Of a stretch of DNA of 53,580 nt, positions 7,779 through 16,031 are shown piece by piece. Below the pieces are notes generated by a model, which was not told where the DNA came from, made no database searches, and saw only the letters and a list, made by a program, of their open reading frames with translations. The position numbers were made by a program, and so were the translations under genes. Origin of the DNA: Spirosoma oryzae. GTDB lineage: Bacteria; Bacteroidota; Bacteroidia; Cytophagales; Spirosomataceae. Numbering within the stretch: position 1 is the first letter of the stretch; each line of letters begins with the position of its first letter. Location: positions 1 through 53,580 of the forward strand of contig NZ_PVTE01000035.1 of the NCBI RefSeq assembly GCF_003002825.1, in the 5' to 3' direction.

Positions 7779-8039
7779 CTACTGTAGCTGATCAGATTGT
7801 GGTAAAGGGGGAAGTTCAAAGTCAAACAAGTCCCTCAATGGAATATCCATTCTGCGCGCTATGAGAAAAATTATACTGAGGCTGGTATTGGTTTCCCCGC
7901 GTTCAATGTTGGTAATCTGATTCTGACCAAAGCCGCACAAAAAGGCTAGTTCAGACTGGGTTAACCCTCTCTGTTTACGAAGATTACGCAGTCTGTTTCC
8001 AAAGTAGACTAGTCCTTCTCCATCCTTGAAGTATTTCAC
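7779..8039 (-). CDS. Xre-family helix-turn-helix regulator
   Basis: The 86-aa product is almost entirely one HTH_3 (Cro/C1) domain: FGNRLRNLRKQRGLTQSELA, FLCGFGQNQITNIERGETN, then the usual IARRMDIPLRDLFDF end. The start is a GTG at 8037-8039. A 22-bp near-perfect palindrome lies 32 bp upstream and is a probable operator. Such small Xre proteins often pair with a toxin or control a mobile element, but no partner gene is visible, so it appears orphaned. Confidence 0.82.
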   Translation of the reverse strand: MKYFKDGEGLVYFGNRLRNLRKQRGLTQSELAFLCGFGQNQITNIERGETNTSLSIIFLIARRMDIPLRDLFDFELPPLPQSDQLQ

Positions 8040-8070
8040 ACCCCAAAGAATTTAAAAGAATCTGCCATAT

Positions 8071-8092
8071 AATAACCACAATTATGGTTATT
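8071..8092. promoter_or_regulatory. Palindromic operator candidate for the Xre regulator
   Basis: AATAACCA at 8071-8078 and TGGTTATT at 8085-8092 form 8-bp arms around CAATTA. The position, just upstream of the minus-strand Xre gene, and the dyad symmetry suit a dimeric HTH repressor acting on its own promoter. Confidence 0.5.
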
Positions 8093-8877
8093 GACAGCCG
8101 TGTAGCTAATGTTCCCGCGACGCGTGATTACGAATTATACCAGCTAAATAACTTGGTGTATCGTATAGTATGGGCGACTATTCATTTGAAAACTTAGCGC
8201 TGGTAGGGTATCTGACCTGCACAATAACCACTGGTTATGGCTGGCTACAGTACCGGTAGCGTGTATGTCATCATAGCGATCCGACTGGTCGGATAAGCCG
8301 GTTACAGAAATTTTCCTGTATCCCCCCATACCCTGAACGGATAGGATTACGTACGTGGCTGTAGCGTACAAACTGTCCCTGCATTCGTAGCAGGAACCTG
8401 CTTGCCTGCCCGTAACCTGCTACGAATGCAGGGACAGTTTAGTTATCCGTCGAGAGCGCATGACTAAGGCTAAACGACCAGCTGACGGCTTCGTTGGCAG
8501 TGCTCTTGTCTATGCACCTGTTCCTTCCCCCGTCAATGCCACTACCTTTTTAATAGTAGCTGTTGGTACTGATGTATCGGTTCACTTGTCCGGCGCGCGC
8601 TGGTATGGTACCAAGAGCAACACACTGATTCGATAAAAGCGTCAACAACACGATCAGTTTGTTACCCCGCTGGTAAGTCGTCGATGTATGCTTCACCAGT
8701 TGAAAAGCCGTTTGTGTATTAGCGTAAGGGTACAGGCAGCAAGCCTATGACCTGAGTCATTCAGCTGACTGACAGATAAAGGGCTGACTTTATCGCCGGT
8801 TCGTCGTCTCACGCTGATCAGTAGTTCTGTTTGTCATACCGGCTCAAGCCTTACCTGGCAGGTAGCCATATCCAGAC
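8093..8877. other. Gene-poor stretch containing a 25-bp inverted repeat
   Basis: Other than the inverted repeat at 8370-8440 I see no supported feature. The minus-strand frame at 8144-8371 is not protein-like. Confidence 0.45.
8370..8440. repeat. Perfect 25-bp inverted repeat with 21-nt spacer
   Basis: The left arm at 8370-8394 starts AAACTGTCCCTGCATTCG and ends TAGCAGG. The right arm at 8416-8440 is its exact reverse complement. The stem is far longer than a terminator needs and has no T-run on either side. It could form a cruciform, be a recombination or processing site, or be the fold-back core of a small non-autonomous element. Confidence 0.85.
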
Positions 8878-9135
8878 ATGATAAAAATTCTTACCCACAT
8901 ACTACGCGTTTCAATCGTCATTCTGTACACCCGATCGATGCTACTCGTTACCGCCATTCTAGCGCTTGTTCTGGAAGTGAATTGCCAATCCACTCGGTCG
9001 GTCAATCCAGCTAAACTGCTGCTGAACATTCTGCTGTGGCCAGTCGGTCAGATGCCTGATAGTAGCGGTGCACATGGACCCTTACAAATCAGTTCAACCG
9101 GGGACCTCAGGCTCACACTTAAGGGCTCAGGATAG
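8878..9135 (+). CDS. Possible small exported or membrane protein
   Basis: The ATG at 8878 opens an 85-aa frame with one strong hydrophobic stretch (ILRVSIVILYTRSMLLVTAI) that could be a signal anchor, followed by a polar tail. No family is recognised. It ends next to a degraded transposase remnant that is read on the other strand, and the two overlap, so the frame may be accidental. Confidence 0.3.
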   Translation: MIKILTHILRVSIVILYTRSMLLVTAILALVLEVNCQSTRSVNPAKLLLNILLWPVGQMPDSSGAHGPLQISSTGDLRLTLKGSG

Positions 9136-9137
9136 TT

Positions 9138-9645
9138 TATGGGCGCGTTTTTGTCTTTGTAAAAGCCCTCCAAGGACGTCAGCGCAGTTAGGAATGGTAA
9201 ATCCCACACCCGACTGGCCCAGGGAATGTGCAGGAGTACCATGACACTCATCCAGCAAAGTCCACTGCATTTTACGAAGTGATTGTCACTACTACGGACA
9301 GGGTCTCGATAGATGGCTCGTGCGGTGAGGTTGGCTCCCCATCGTCGTTTCAACGTCTCGTTAATACCGATCACCAGCGGTCTATCGCCCACTGAAGCAA
9401 CAAGTATTTGCTGGAGAACAATCCGACCGGCTTCCAGTGCCGACCAGTTGGCGTGACTCAACACGCGGTGATACTTGTGGAAAGCCTTGTGGTCTTACAA
9501 GCCCAGAATGCGCAGGGCTGTTGTAATCGTCCGTTTGGCTGGCGTGAGGATAGCATCCACCAGCAAGAATTGGGCATGGACGAAAACACGTTTGGAAAAC
9601 AGGGTGGCGTAGGGCGAAATTAGAGCGAGGAACTCGCTGGGCAGT
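9138..9645 (-). pseudogene. DDE transposase remnant (DDE_5/IS701-like)
   Basis: Minus-strand reading gives LPSEFLALISPYATLFSKRV, then FVHAQFLLVDAILTPAKRTI, TTALRILGL, an in-frame TAA, DHKAFHKYHRVLSHANWSAL, then LVIGINETLKRRWGANLTA and YRDPVRSSDNHFVKCSGLCW. These are characteristic blocks of a common DDE transposase type, including the catalytic Asp equivalent in the GI(D/N)ET motif, here changed to Asn. The similarity stops at about 9140 (FYKDKNAPI), so the C-terminal part is lost. A nonsense codon, the catalytic change and the truncation make it inactive. Confidence 0.7.
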
Positions 9646-9724
9646 GTTGGCTTGGTAGACTCAAGTTTGGCGACTCAAATCTACAGGCTACCAGTGAGTT
9701 CCTCTTCAAACAGCTAAAGCCAAG

Positions 9725-9752
9725 ATCAGTTTTTAGTTACCACAAAACTGAT
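9725..9752 (-). terminator. Hairpin at the end of the P47-like operon
   Basis: A perfect 9-bp AT-rich stem (ATCAGTTTT / AAAACTGAT) lies 24 bp after the last stop codon of the minus-strand operon. The T-run is poor, so it is a weak terminator candidate. Confidence 0.4.
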
Positions 9753-9775
9753 TTGTTGTGAATGCGGACTGCCGG

Positions 9776-10117
9776 TCAACTAAACGGGTTAGCGGACAGC
9801 CTAAAAGACGTATCAAAGTCAGGAAACACGGAGCGCAGGGCTGTCAGCGGCTCGTTGGCGAACAAGATTGTATGCGTAGCATCCGACTCCAACCATTGGA
9901 AAAATACGTCGTTAATCGAGTGCAAATACTGAAGCGTTTGATTCAGCTGGTCCACCTGCGCCTCCTCCTGCACCCCATAGTCGCTGGCGGTGGGGAGTGG
10001 GTCGCCCATCGACAGAAACGACAATTGAACTGGCTGATTGGTCGCCAGGGCAACACGTCCGGTTGGTGGGGCTGAAATAGTCGTGCGTAGCTTCACTGCC
10101 CGTTGGTTAGTTGTCAT
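9776..10117 (-). CDS. Small protein of the P47-like operon, function unknown
   Basis: The 113-aa product starts at an ATG (10115-10117), 12 bp after the stop of the 467-aa P47-like gene, so it is the last gene of the operon. Visible parts are a beta-like N-terminal half (VKLRTTISAPPTGRVALAT) and an acidic, amphipathic C-terminal half (VDQLNQTLQYLHSINDVFFQ). There is no signal peptide. It does not carry the family's N-terminal motif. In Clostridium orfX loci a small OrfX1 accompanies larger TULIP proteins; a comparable role here is only an inference from gene order. Confidence 0.6.
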   Translation of the reverse strand: MTTNQRAVKLRTTISAPPTGRVALATNQPVQLSFLSMGDPLPTASDYGVQEEAQVDQLNQTLQYLHSINDVFFQWLESDATHTILFANEPLTALRSVFPDFDTSFRLSANPFS

Positions 10118-10129
10118 CGCTAGTGTGTT

Positions 10130-11533
10130 TTAACTAAAGCCTGGATTACCACCTAGTTGAAGGGACACGTTCAGGCTGGCATAGGTTAAACTAAAGTCGG
10201 AACTGGCTGTCCACTTGATCGGCGCGACCGCATTGATCAGCAGCAGATCAATGGATGGTGATGTATCCGTATTAACGTCCTGAATCACGTCGGGCACAAT
10301 CATGTCCGCGCCCAGTATCAACCCGATAATTAAGCCGCCAACCACTAGAGCCGCTCCTGCCGTGACTACCGTCAGAATGATCAGCGCAATGGCGGCAACG
10401 ATGGCGATCACCAACTGCGTAATAATGGACCCTTCAGATTGATGAATAACGTGTTGTACATCGGCGGGTTGGGCTTCCACAAACTGCAACGTTTGCCCTT
10501 TGCTGGACGTACCCAGCTGCACTTTGTACCAGTTGGTAGTCGTGCACTGTGCCGTGATGCCCGCCACGATCTCCGTCTCGGTGTAACTCTGCAGCGTCAG
10601 GATGCTGCCGGTAGACTCCACGCTCAGCTGCTTCAGGACGGGATAGTACGTCGAGCCATCGTGATCGACGGGTTTCAGGTTGACGGTGACCCCGTCTTTC
10701 AGGTACAGCTCGGTTCCGGCATCGTTCAGCAGGAAGTTTTGGGCAGTCAAACCAGGATAAGCCAGTTCAATAGCGGGTCGTACCAGATCCGCCAGCGTCC
10801 GTTGCTGCGACACCAGAAAGCCCGCTCGGCTCTGGGCCGGAATAATGTCATTTGACAGCTGATTAGCCAGTTGGTCGCCGGTTCGATCACCTGTCATGGT
10901 GAGCACACCCAGCAGACTGCCCGCCAGATCGGTGCCGTCCAGGTAGGCGTAGCTGGTGTAGTTGGGCGTTACAAACCCCCACTGCCCCTGATCGATTTTC
11001 CGGTTCAGATCGACTACACTAAAAATATGATTGAACGTATCCAGGTGCCCATTCAGCCAAGTTTTCAACCCCTCCTGCATAACAGCCTGCGAGACCGTTC
11101 CCACATCGCGGCTGAGCGTCAGCGACACGACGACGGCGGCGGGTTGCGACGGCGAACTACTGGTGGCCTGGACAATCAGCGCGTGCGGATCACTGTCCAC
11201 ATCCTTCACCGCCGCCGTTGTATGAGGCACATAATGCATGTTTACCTCCATGACGGCCGTACCCGCCTCGCACGAGACCGACGTCCCGCTGGCGGTATAA
11301 GTCAGCACAATATTCTTTAGGGGGATGGCGAACCGGACGTTTTTGCCGGAACCGCCCTGGCAGATCTGCCAGTCCCCAAAGTCGCTGGCCAGCGTAAAGC
11401 TGCTTTCGGCGTAGGCGAACGAAGGCGGTGAAGACTTCTTGTCGACAATGGCCTTGTTGGCATCTGGCACTGGGATACCAAACGCGGTATCCCAGCCAAA
11501 TGTATAGACGGCCTGCTCATTGGTTGAGGTCAC
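10130..11533 (-). CDS. P47-like TULIP-family protein (467 aa)
   Basis: The N-terminus TFGWDTAFGIPVPDANKAI matches the P47 opening pattern (Y/F-G-W-D, then an Asn-containing helix). It is followed by FGDWQICQGGSGKNVRFAIP and a beta-rich core. A hydrophobic stretch at about residues 370-415 (LVIAIVAAIALIILTVVTAG) precedes the terminal IKWTASSDFSLTYASLNVSL block, which corresponds to the WPG...SLQIG end of its neighbour. P47/OrfX proteins accompany botulinum-like toxins in clostridia and have lipid-binding TULIP folds. The start is a GTG at 11531-11533, 6 bp after the previous stop. There is no signal peptide or T9SS domain. Confidence 0.7.
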   Translation of the reverse strand: MTSTNEQAVYTFGWDTAFGIPVPDANKAIVDKKSSPPSFAYAESSFTLASDFGDWQICQGGSGKNVRFAIPLKNIVLTYTASGTSVSCEAGTAVMEVNMHYVPHTTAAVKDVDSDPHALIVQATSSSPSQPAAVVVSLTLSRDVGTVSQAVMQEGLKTWLNGHLDTFNHIFSVVDLNRKIDQGQWGFVTPNYTSYAYLDGTDLAGSLLGVLTMTGDRTGDQLANQLSNDIIPAQSRAGFLVSQQRTLADLVRPAIELAYPGLTAQNFLLNDAGTELYLKDGVTVNLKPVDHDGSTYYPVLKQLSVESTGSILTLQSYTETEIVAGITAQCTTTNWYKVQLGTSSKGQTLQFVEAQPADVQHVIHQSEGSIITQLVIAIVAAIALIILTVVTAGAALVVGGLIIGLILGADMIVPDVIQDVNTDTSPSIDLLLINAVAPIKWTASSDFSLTYASLNVSLQLGGNPGFS

Positions 11534-11539
11534 GGCGCA

Positions 11540-13717
11540 TCAATGTTTAGTTTGCAAACCAATCTGTAGCGACGAGGCCAGAGCCGCATTCTTTAAATCA
11601 TACCCGCTGACGCCGGGCCAGCTGTAGGGCTCAATGGCGTCGTTGGCGAACTCGTCGAAGCCCGGCACTTTTTCCCATTCATCCTTAGCCATCGCTTCCA
11701 TGATGGCTTCGACGGCCGTCTGCACGCCCACAGCGGCCCCGATCACGGCGGCGATGCCACCCAGGACTTTCCAGCGCGTGGCCGTGAACGCGTTCTTAAA
11801 GGCAGGCCAGCGGCCACCGGCCTGCTCGACGCCATTAGCCAGACCATTCGCTTCGTTCATCTGCTGCTCTACCAATGGCGTATTTTCGGTTGCCTCGGCG
11901 ATTCCCTCCGCTGAGATCGCTGCCGAGCCTGCATCTTCAACGACTTCGCCAACCGCTACGGCGGCTCGGATGCCATCGATTAAGGGCGCTACTACGGCCA
12001 GCAGACCGATGACGGCGACGACGCAGTCTTCGACAATGGCCACGGTGATCGCCGTCTTCGTTTTGGTGACGTTGACCACTAAGTCTTTTGTGACCTGATC
12101 AAACCAGAAAATCTGTTTGCCGCCTAACGTTTTCAGGCCCAAAGCTACCTGTTCCGTATAGTTGATGTGTACATCATACTCCCAGCTCTCCGGGTAGAGC
12201 AGGTCGATAAACTGAATCTCCAGATAGCTGTTGTCCAGGCTCATCTTGAACTGCTGGGCCTGGATGGTAAACACCATCGAGTCAAACATGTTGATCTGGC
12301 TCGCATTGCTCTCGTTTACCTCAAGCAGGTATTCGGTTTGGCCGTCCGGGCTGGACAAGTACCAGTGACTCCCCTGGTTAGTCACGTGCGCGCTGTAGCC
12401 TGCCACCATGATTCCTGGATCCCAGTAACCACCGCCCTGTCCGTCTGAAATCCATTGCCCTTTCAGATCCGCCACCAGTTGATCCGGCAGTTGATTGTTG
12501 TCCAGCTGCGCTGCGTACGAAGCCGACACGGTGGCTTTTGCCGTATCATCTTTTTTAAAGCGGCCCCAGGTCAGTTGCTTGTTATTGGTTACGGTCAAGC
12601 CATCGTTGGTAATAGTAAAGGAGGTGTCGGGTTCATTGCTGAAGATAGTTCGGGCCCCGCCCAGCATCATCTCTTTCATGAATGCAGTACCACTGATGAG
12701 GAACCCGGCATTGGCACCATCCCTGTCGGGAATCGCATTTGGTGAGACCTGGTGGCTGGCCGGAGCCGTCCGCCCCCGGGTCATGGTCAGCACGCCAAAT
12801 ACGCTATTGTCTAGCGTACCATTGTCCGTCACCGCGTAACTGGTACCGGTCGGTTTGATCCATTTGTAATTGTCTTTCGTGTCCAGGTTCGGGCTTAAAT
12901 CCAGCGAGCTGAACACGTGATTTAGCTCGCCGATATGGGTATTGAACCATTCGCTAAGCAATTCAGGCAACACCGCCGCTGCGATCCCCTGCGTCTGATC
13001 GTTTTTTATGGTGATGAGCACGACGGCAGGCTGATCCCCGCTCACCGCATCCTTGAGTAGCTGGAGGTTATTTTTCCAGGCATCCTCAAACTGATACACC
13101 TGCAGAAACTCATTCTGGTATTTGTCCGCGTTGTAAAATAGATAGTAGTTGGCCTTGCCATCGGTGATGAGCCAGTCCTGATCCGTCGTGATGAGCGTGA
13201 CAGTCGCCGACGTCGATAGCGATTTGCCGTTTTTCTGGAACTCGCCGACCAGCGCCGCATTCAGAACGCTCTTGTTGAGATCCGTCTTGATCGTGTTAAT
13301 CTCATCGTTACCGCTGATGGTAAAAGCGAACTGATCCGGATCGGGTACCCATTGCATGCCCACTTCGATGATCACCTGGTAGTTAGTGACGTCATAGCTT
13401 TTAGCGGCCCCGGCCTGGTAGGTACCGCTGATAAACGGACAGTTCAGGCGGATGTTTTTCCCGTCTCCGCCAACCGTCAGTTGCCAGGGTCCCAGCGTGC
13501 CGTTGAGTTGATAGGATGGATCGTCGCTGGCCGTCTGCGCTACATTTTTAGCTTTGTCACTGACGGTGGACCAGCTATTGGCGATAGCGGTGTTAGCATC
13601 ATTAAAACGAATGGCAAACACCGTATCCCAGTCGTTGGTATCGGCAGTCTTGTTGACCGGCAGTTGCGCAACGACCTCCGGTACGGGCAGTTCAGTCGGG
13701 TTTTCTATAGTAAGCAT
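11540..13717 (-). CDS. P47-like TULIP-family protein (725 aa)
   Basis: After about 30 residues the family start appears (TNDWDTVFAIRFNDANTAIA), then GPWQLTVGGDGKNIRLNCPF, aligned with the same block in both neighbours. The body has shared segments (LDTKDNYKWIKPTGTSYAV, FGVLTMTRGRTAP). The family core is extended by a long C-terminal insert with two hydrophobic stretches at about residues 555-595 and 650-675 (VLGGIAAVIGAAVGVQTAVE). It ends with the diagnostic WPGVSGYDLKNAALASSLQI. The ATG start is 33 bp after the previous gene. It is the largest of the three paralogues and comparable in size to OrfX2. The hydrophobic insert could be membrane-active, which is speculative. Confidence 0.72.
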   Translation of the reverse strand: MLTIENPTELPVPEVVAQLPVNKTADTNDWDTVFAIRFNDANTAIANSWSTVSDKAKNVAQTASDDPSYQLNGTLGPWQLTVGGDGKNIRLNCPFISGTYQAGAAKSYDVTNYQVIIEVGMQWVPDPDQFAFTISGNDEINTIKTDLNKSVLNAALVGEFQKNGKSLSTSATVTLITTDQDWLITDGKANYYLFYNADKYQNEFLQVYQFEDAWKNNLQLLKDAVSGDQPAVVLITIKNDQTQGIAAAVLPELLSEWFNTHIGELNHVFSSLDLSPNLDTKDNYKWIKPTGTSYAVTDNGTLDNSVFGVLTMTRGRTAPASHQVSPNAIPDRDGANAGFLISGTAFMKEMMLGGARTIFSNEPDTSFTITNDGLTVTNNKQLTWGRFKKDDTAKATVSASYAAQLDNNQLPDQLVADLKGQWISDGQGGGYWDPGIMVAGYSAHVTNQGSHWYLSSPDGQTEYLLEVNESNASQINMFDSMVFTIQAQQFKMSLDNSYLEIQFIDLLYPESWEYDVHINYTEQVALGLKTLGGKQIFWFDQVTKDLVVNVTKTKTAITVAIVEDCVVAVIGLLAVVAPLIDGIRAAVAVGEVVEDAGSAAISAEGIAEATENTPLVEQQMNEANGLANGVEQAGGRWPAFKNAFTATRWKVLGGIAAVIGAAVGVQTAVEAIMEAMAKDEWEKVPGFDEFANDAIEPYSWPGVSGYDLKNAALASSLQIGLQTKH

Positions 13718-13750
13718 AGTTGGGGAAGGTTAACCTGGTTATTAATTTAT

Positions 13751-15106
13751 TTATTGATTTAGATTACCGTATACATACAGCACGCCGTTTAGCCCGGCAG
13801 CTGTGGCTGAAAAATGCTGTGCATCTTTTGTCGACCAGTTGACCAGATTAGCCAGATTGACCACCGAACCCGAGACGGCACCGCCCAGATTGGCGTTGAT
13901 GTTGCCAATACCGACATTGTTAACCCCGTCCGAAAAGTCGTTGATGCTGTCCACGATCACCGAAATCAACCCCGGTAAGGAGGTGATGCCCACCGCCACC
14001 AGGATCACCCAGTCGTACCAATAGATGGTCTGGTCATGGTGCGTCACTGGTTGGGGATCGCTCAGAAAAGTCACGTTGTTGTTGGCGAACTGGAGCGCAT
14101 TGGTGTTCTGGCAGCTCCACGAATAGCTGGCATCGGGCAGGTTGCCCAGTCCAAAGAAAAACTTAAGCGGTCCCCCACCTGAAGCGATTGTCTTCAGGCC
14201 ATTGCCGCTGTCACTCGTGGTGAGCTTGAATGAATTAGCCGTAATGGTGCCGGCACTGGTCGCCACGGAGAAGTCTCCTGAATTACTGATGATACAGCTT
14301 TCATCCGCCTGAACGGTGAGCGAGAACGTCCCGCCGGGGAATGCCTTCCGGATGGCAGGTAGTACCACCTGGTCAAAAAACGACGCCTGAGAGATCAGAA
14401 TGACGGCGTTGTTGCCGGGCATCAGCGCGCTGGAATCAAACGCAGGATTGGTTGGCCAGGGCTTATCGCTTAGCTGGCACAGAAAGCATAGCGCATCGTA
14501 GGTTGCCCCAGTGGCGTAGAAGTAAATCCATTTATAGGGGGTTAACCAAGAGCTGACCCCACTTGGCTTGGGGAAAACGTCCGCAAAGATGTAATTGATC
14601 TTAGCCCGGTTTTCAACCAGAATGGCAGCGGTGTAGCTGCGCAACAATCCCGTGGCAACGGTGTCCAGGTGTTTATCAGGATCCAGGATGGTGACCACCG
14701 CGACGTATCCTGACTGCGACGAATCTTGAGTCCCCGTGGGCGAGAAAACCAGTTGGGTAAGGCCGCCACTTCCCTGGGTCTCCTGCGTGTCACTGGTACC
14801 GAGCCAGCCCAGCGTTACCTCGACCAGCACCGACACACGGGTCAGATCGTACTGACCGGCCAGTGGTCCCTGAATGGTCAACTGGCCGGATAAAAAGGGC
14901 ATCGCAAACCGTAGCAGCGAGTTTTGGCCACCTTTGATGATTTGCCAGGGGGCCATGGTTGCCGCCAGGTGAATAGTCGAACCGCTTTGCGGGTCACTCC
15001 CATTATAGACTATCTGCAGGTCAACGTTTTTGAGGTTATCCGTTAAAATCTTGTTAACCTCGTCCACAGAAACAGCAAAAGCGTAATCGTAACCATATGT
15101 TCTCAT
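13751..15106 (-). CDS. P47-like TULIP-family protein (451 aa), first gene of the operon
   Basis: It opens MRTYGYDYAFAVSVDEVNKI, the clearest P47-type start of the three, with APWQIIKGGQNSLLRFAMPF at about residues 50-75. A hydrophobic segment at about residues 362-385 (WVILVAVGITSLPGLISVIV) precedes a Gly/Asn-rich linker and the closing NWSTKDAQHFSATAAGLNGV. The length is close to that of clostridial P47. The ATG at 15104-15106 begins the transcript; the promoter should lie in the short gap before a decayed T9SS domain ending at 15146. Paralogy with the next two genes points to tandem duplication and divergence. No secretion signal is seen. Confidence 0.7.
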   Translation of the reverse strand: MRTYGYDYAFAVSVDEVNKILTDNLKNVDLQIVYNGSDPQSGSTIHLAATMAPWQIIKGGQNSLLRFAMPFLSGQLTIQGPLAGQYDLTRVSVLVEVTLGWLGTSDTQETQGSGGLTQLVFSPTGTQDSSQSGYVAVVTILDPDKHLDTVATGLLRSYTAAILVENRAKINYIFADVFPKPSGVSSWLTPYKWIYFYATGATYDALCFLCQLSDKPWPTNPAFDSSALMPGNNAVILISQASFFDQVVLPAIRKAFPGGTFSLTVQADESCIISNSGDFSVATSAGTITANSFKLTTSDSGNGLKTIASGGGPLKFFFGLGNLPDASYSWSCQNTNALQFANNNVTFLSDPQPVTHHDQTIYWYDWVILVAVGITSLPGLISVIVDSINDFSDGVNNVGIGNINANLGGAVSGSVVNLANLVNWSTKDAQHFSATAAGLNGVLYVYGNLNQ

Positions 15107-15145
15107 AATTGGTTAGTCTGTTTAGTAGCGATCGATTGACTTACT

Positions 15146-15565
15146 CTAGTGTCGAATCAGCTTGATGGTCTACTGTTGCGTCGACGCGCTCAATTTCAAG
15201 ATGGTGATGCCCGACGAGACTGGTACCTCTACCCGTTCTGATCCAGCCGCCTGCAGAATCAGTTGCTGAAGCAGGTTGCCCGCCGGATCGAACAGACTTA
15301 GCGCTATGAATTTTCCTTTCACAACACCAATCAACATCTCGATCGATCAACCGACCACCGGATTACGCAGCACGACGATAAATAGTCGACTACCATCTTC
15401 AACGATGGTCTGATGCCCGTTCAGACTGCTTGCACAAGCCGTCAGCCAGCCATGGCGATAGCCGACAGAGTTCCAACCCCTACGTCGCCCTCAGGGCGAT
15501 ACTTGTCGGCGTAGCGCTTGAGCGAATATGGGTCTCGCGCGATGGTAGTGGTCGATACTACTGAT
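15146..15565 (-). pseudogene. Decayed T9SS sorting domain, relative of the gene at 1-498
   Basis: Minus-strand translation gives GYRHGWLTACASSLNGHQTI, VEDGSRLFIVVLRNPVVG, a TGA stop, SIEMLIGVVKGKFIALSLFD, PAGNLLQQLILQAAGSERVE, VPVSSGITILKLSASTQQ, a TAG stop, then TIKLIRH and a final TAG at 15146-15148. This aligns end to end with the C-terminus encoded at 1-498 (for example WLAAC / WLTAC, VVVLGNPVVG / IVVLRNPVVG, ITILKLSASTQQ). Two stops and a further frame change upstream show it is dead. Only the C-terminal part is recognisable. Confidence 0.75.
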
Positions 15566-16031
15566 GTACTCGTGCATAAAAACAGATAGAAAAAAGTGGA
15601 AAGGTTGTGGAGCGCGGCATTGGCAGGTGAAGTGGGGTCAGCATAAACACCTGGATGAACGTCGTGTCGGTATCGTCAACTGACGATCATTGATACTGGC
15701 TGATACATAGTAATCACGTTCGACTTCAGCATTGAAAATGATCCGTTTACTTGATGCGAATGTCTTCGTATATGTCATCTAATCATAGCCATATTTCTTA
15801 AATGGTATATAAAACTCACTTTTTAGTATGTGATTGTTCTTTGACTAGGCTATTCGTATACACGTTTGTAGACAACTATAAGAAGATTGGTAATTTGATG
15901 TTGGTTTGAATCAGATAAGATTTCATCCTGCGTAAACTGGTAGAAGAACCCCACTTACTCGGTGAGTTCATCCAGTATCAGCCCACTTACAATCCTGACT
16001 TCGAGAGTATTAGATCAAGTGTGTCAAGTTA
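15566..16031. other. Stretch without a recognisable gene
   Basis: No supported gene or strong structure. The left end may hold more of the decayed T9SS protein, but I cannot follow the reading frame. Confidence 0.4.

Noticed and set aside
9758..10075. Plus-strand frame of 105 codons
   Set aside because: Shadow of the minus-strand gene at 9776-10117, which has operon spacing with its neighbours.
9776..15106. A botulinum-like neurotoxin gene in the P47-like operon
   Set aside because: No HExxH zinc-protease motif or large toxin-sized frame occurs in the window on either strand.
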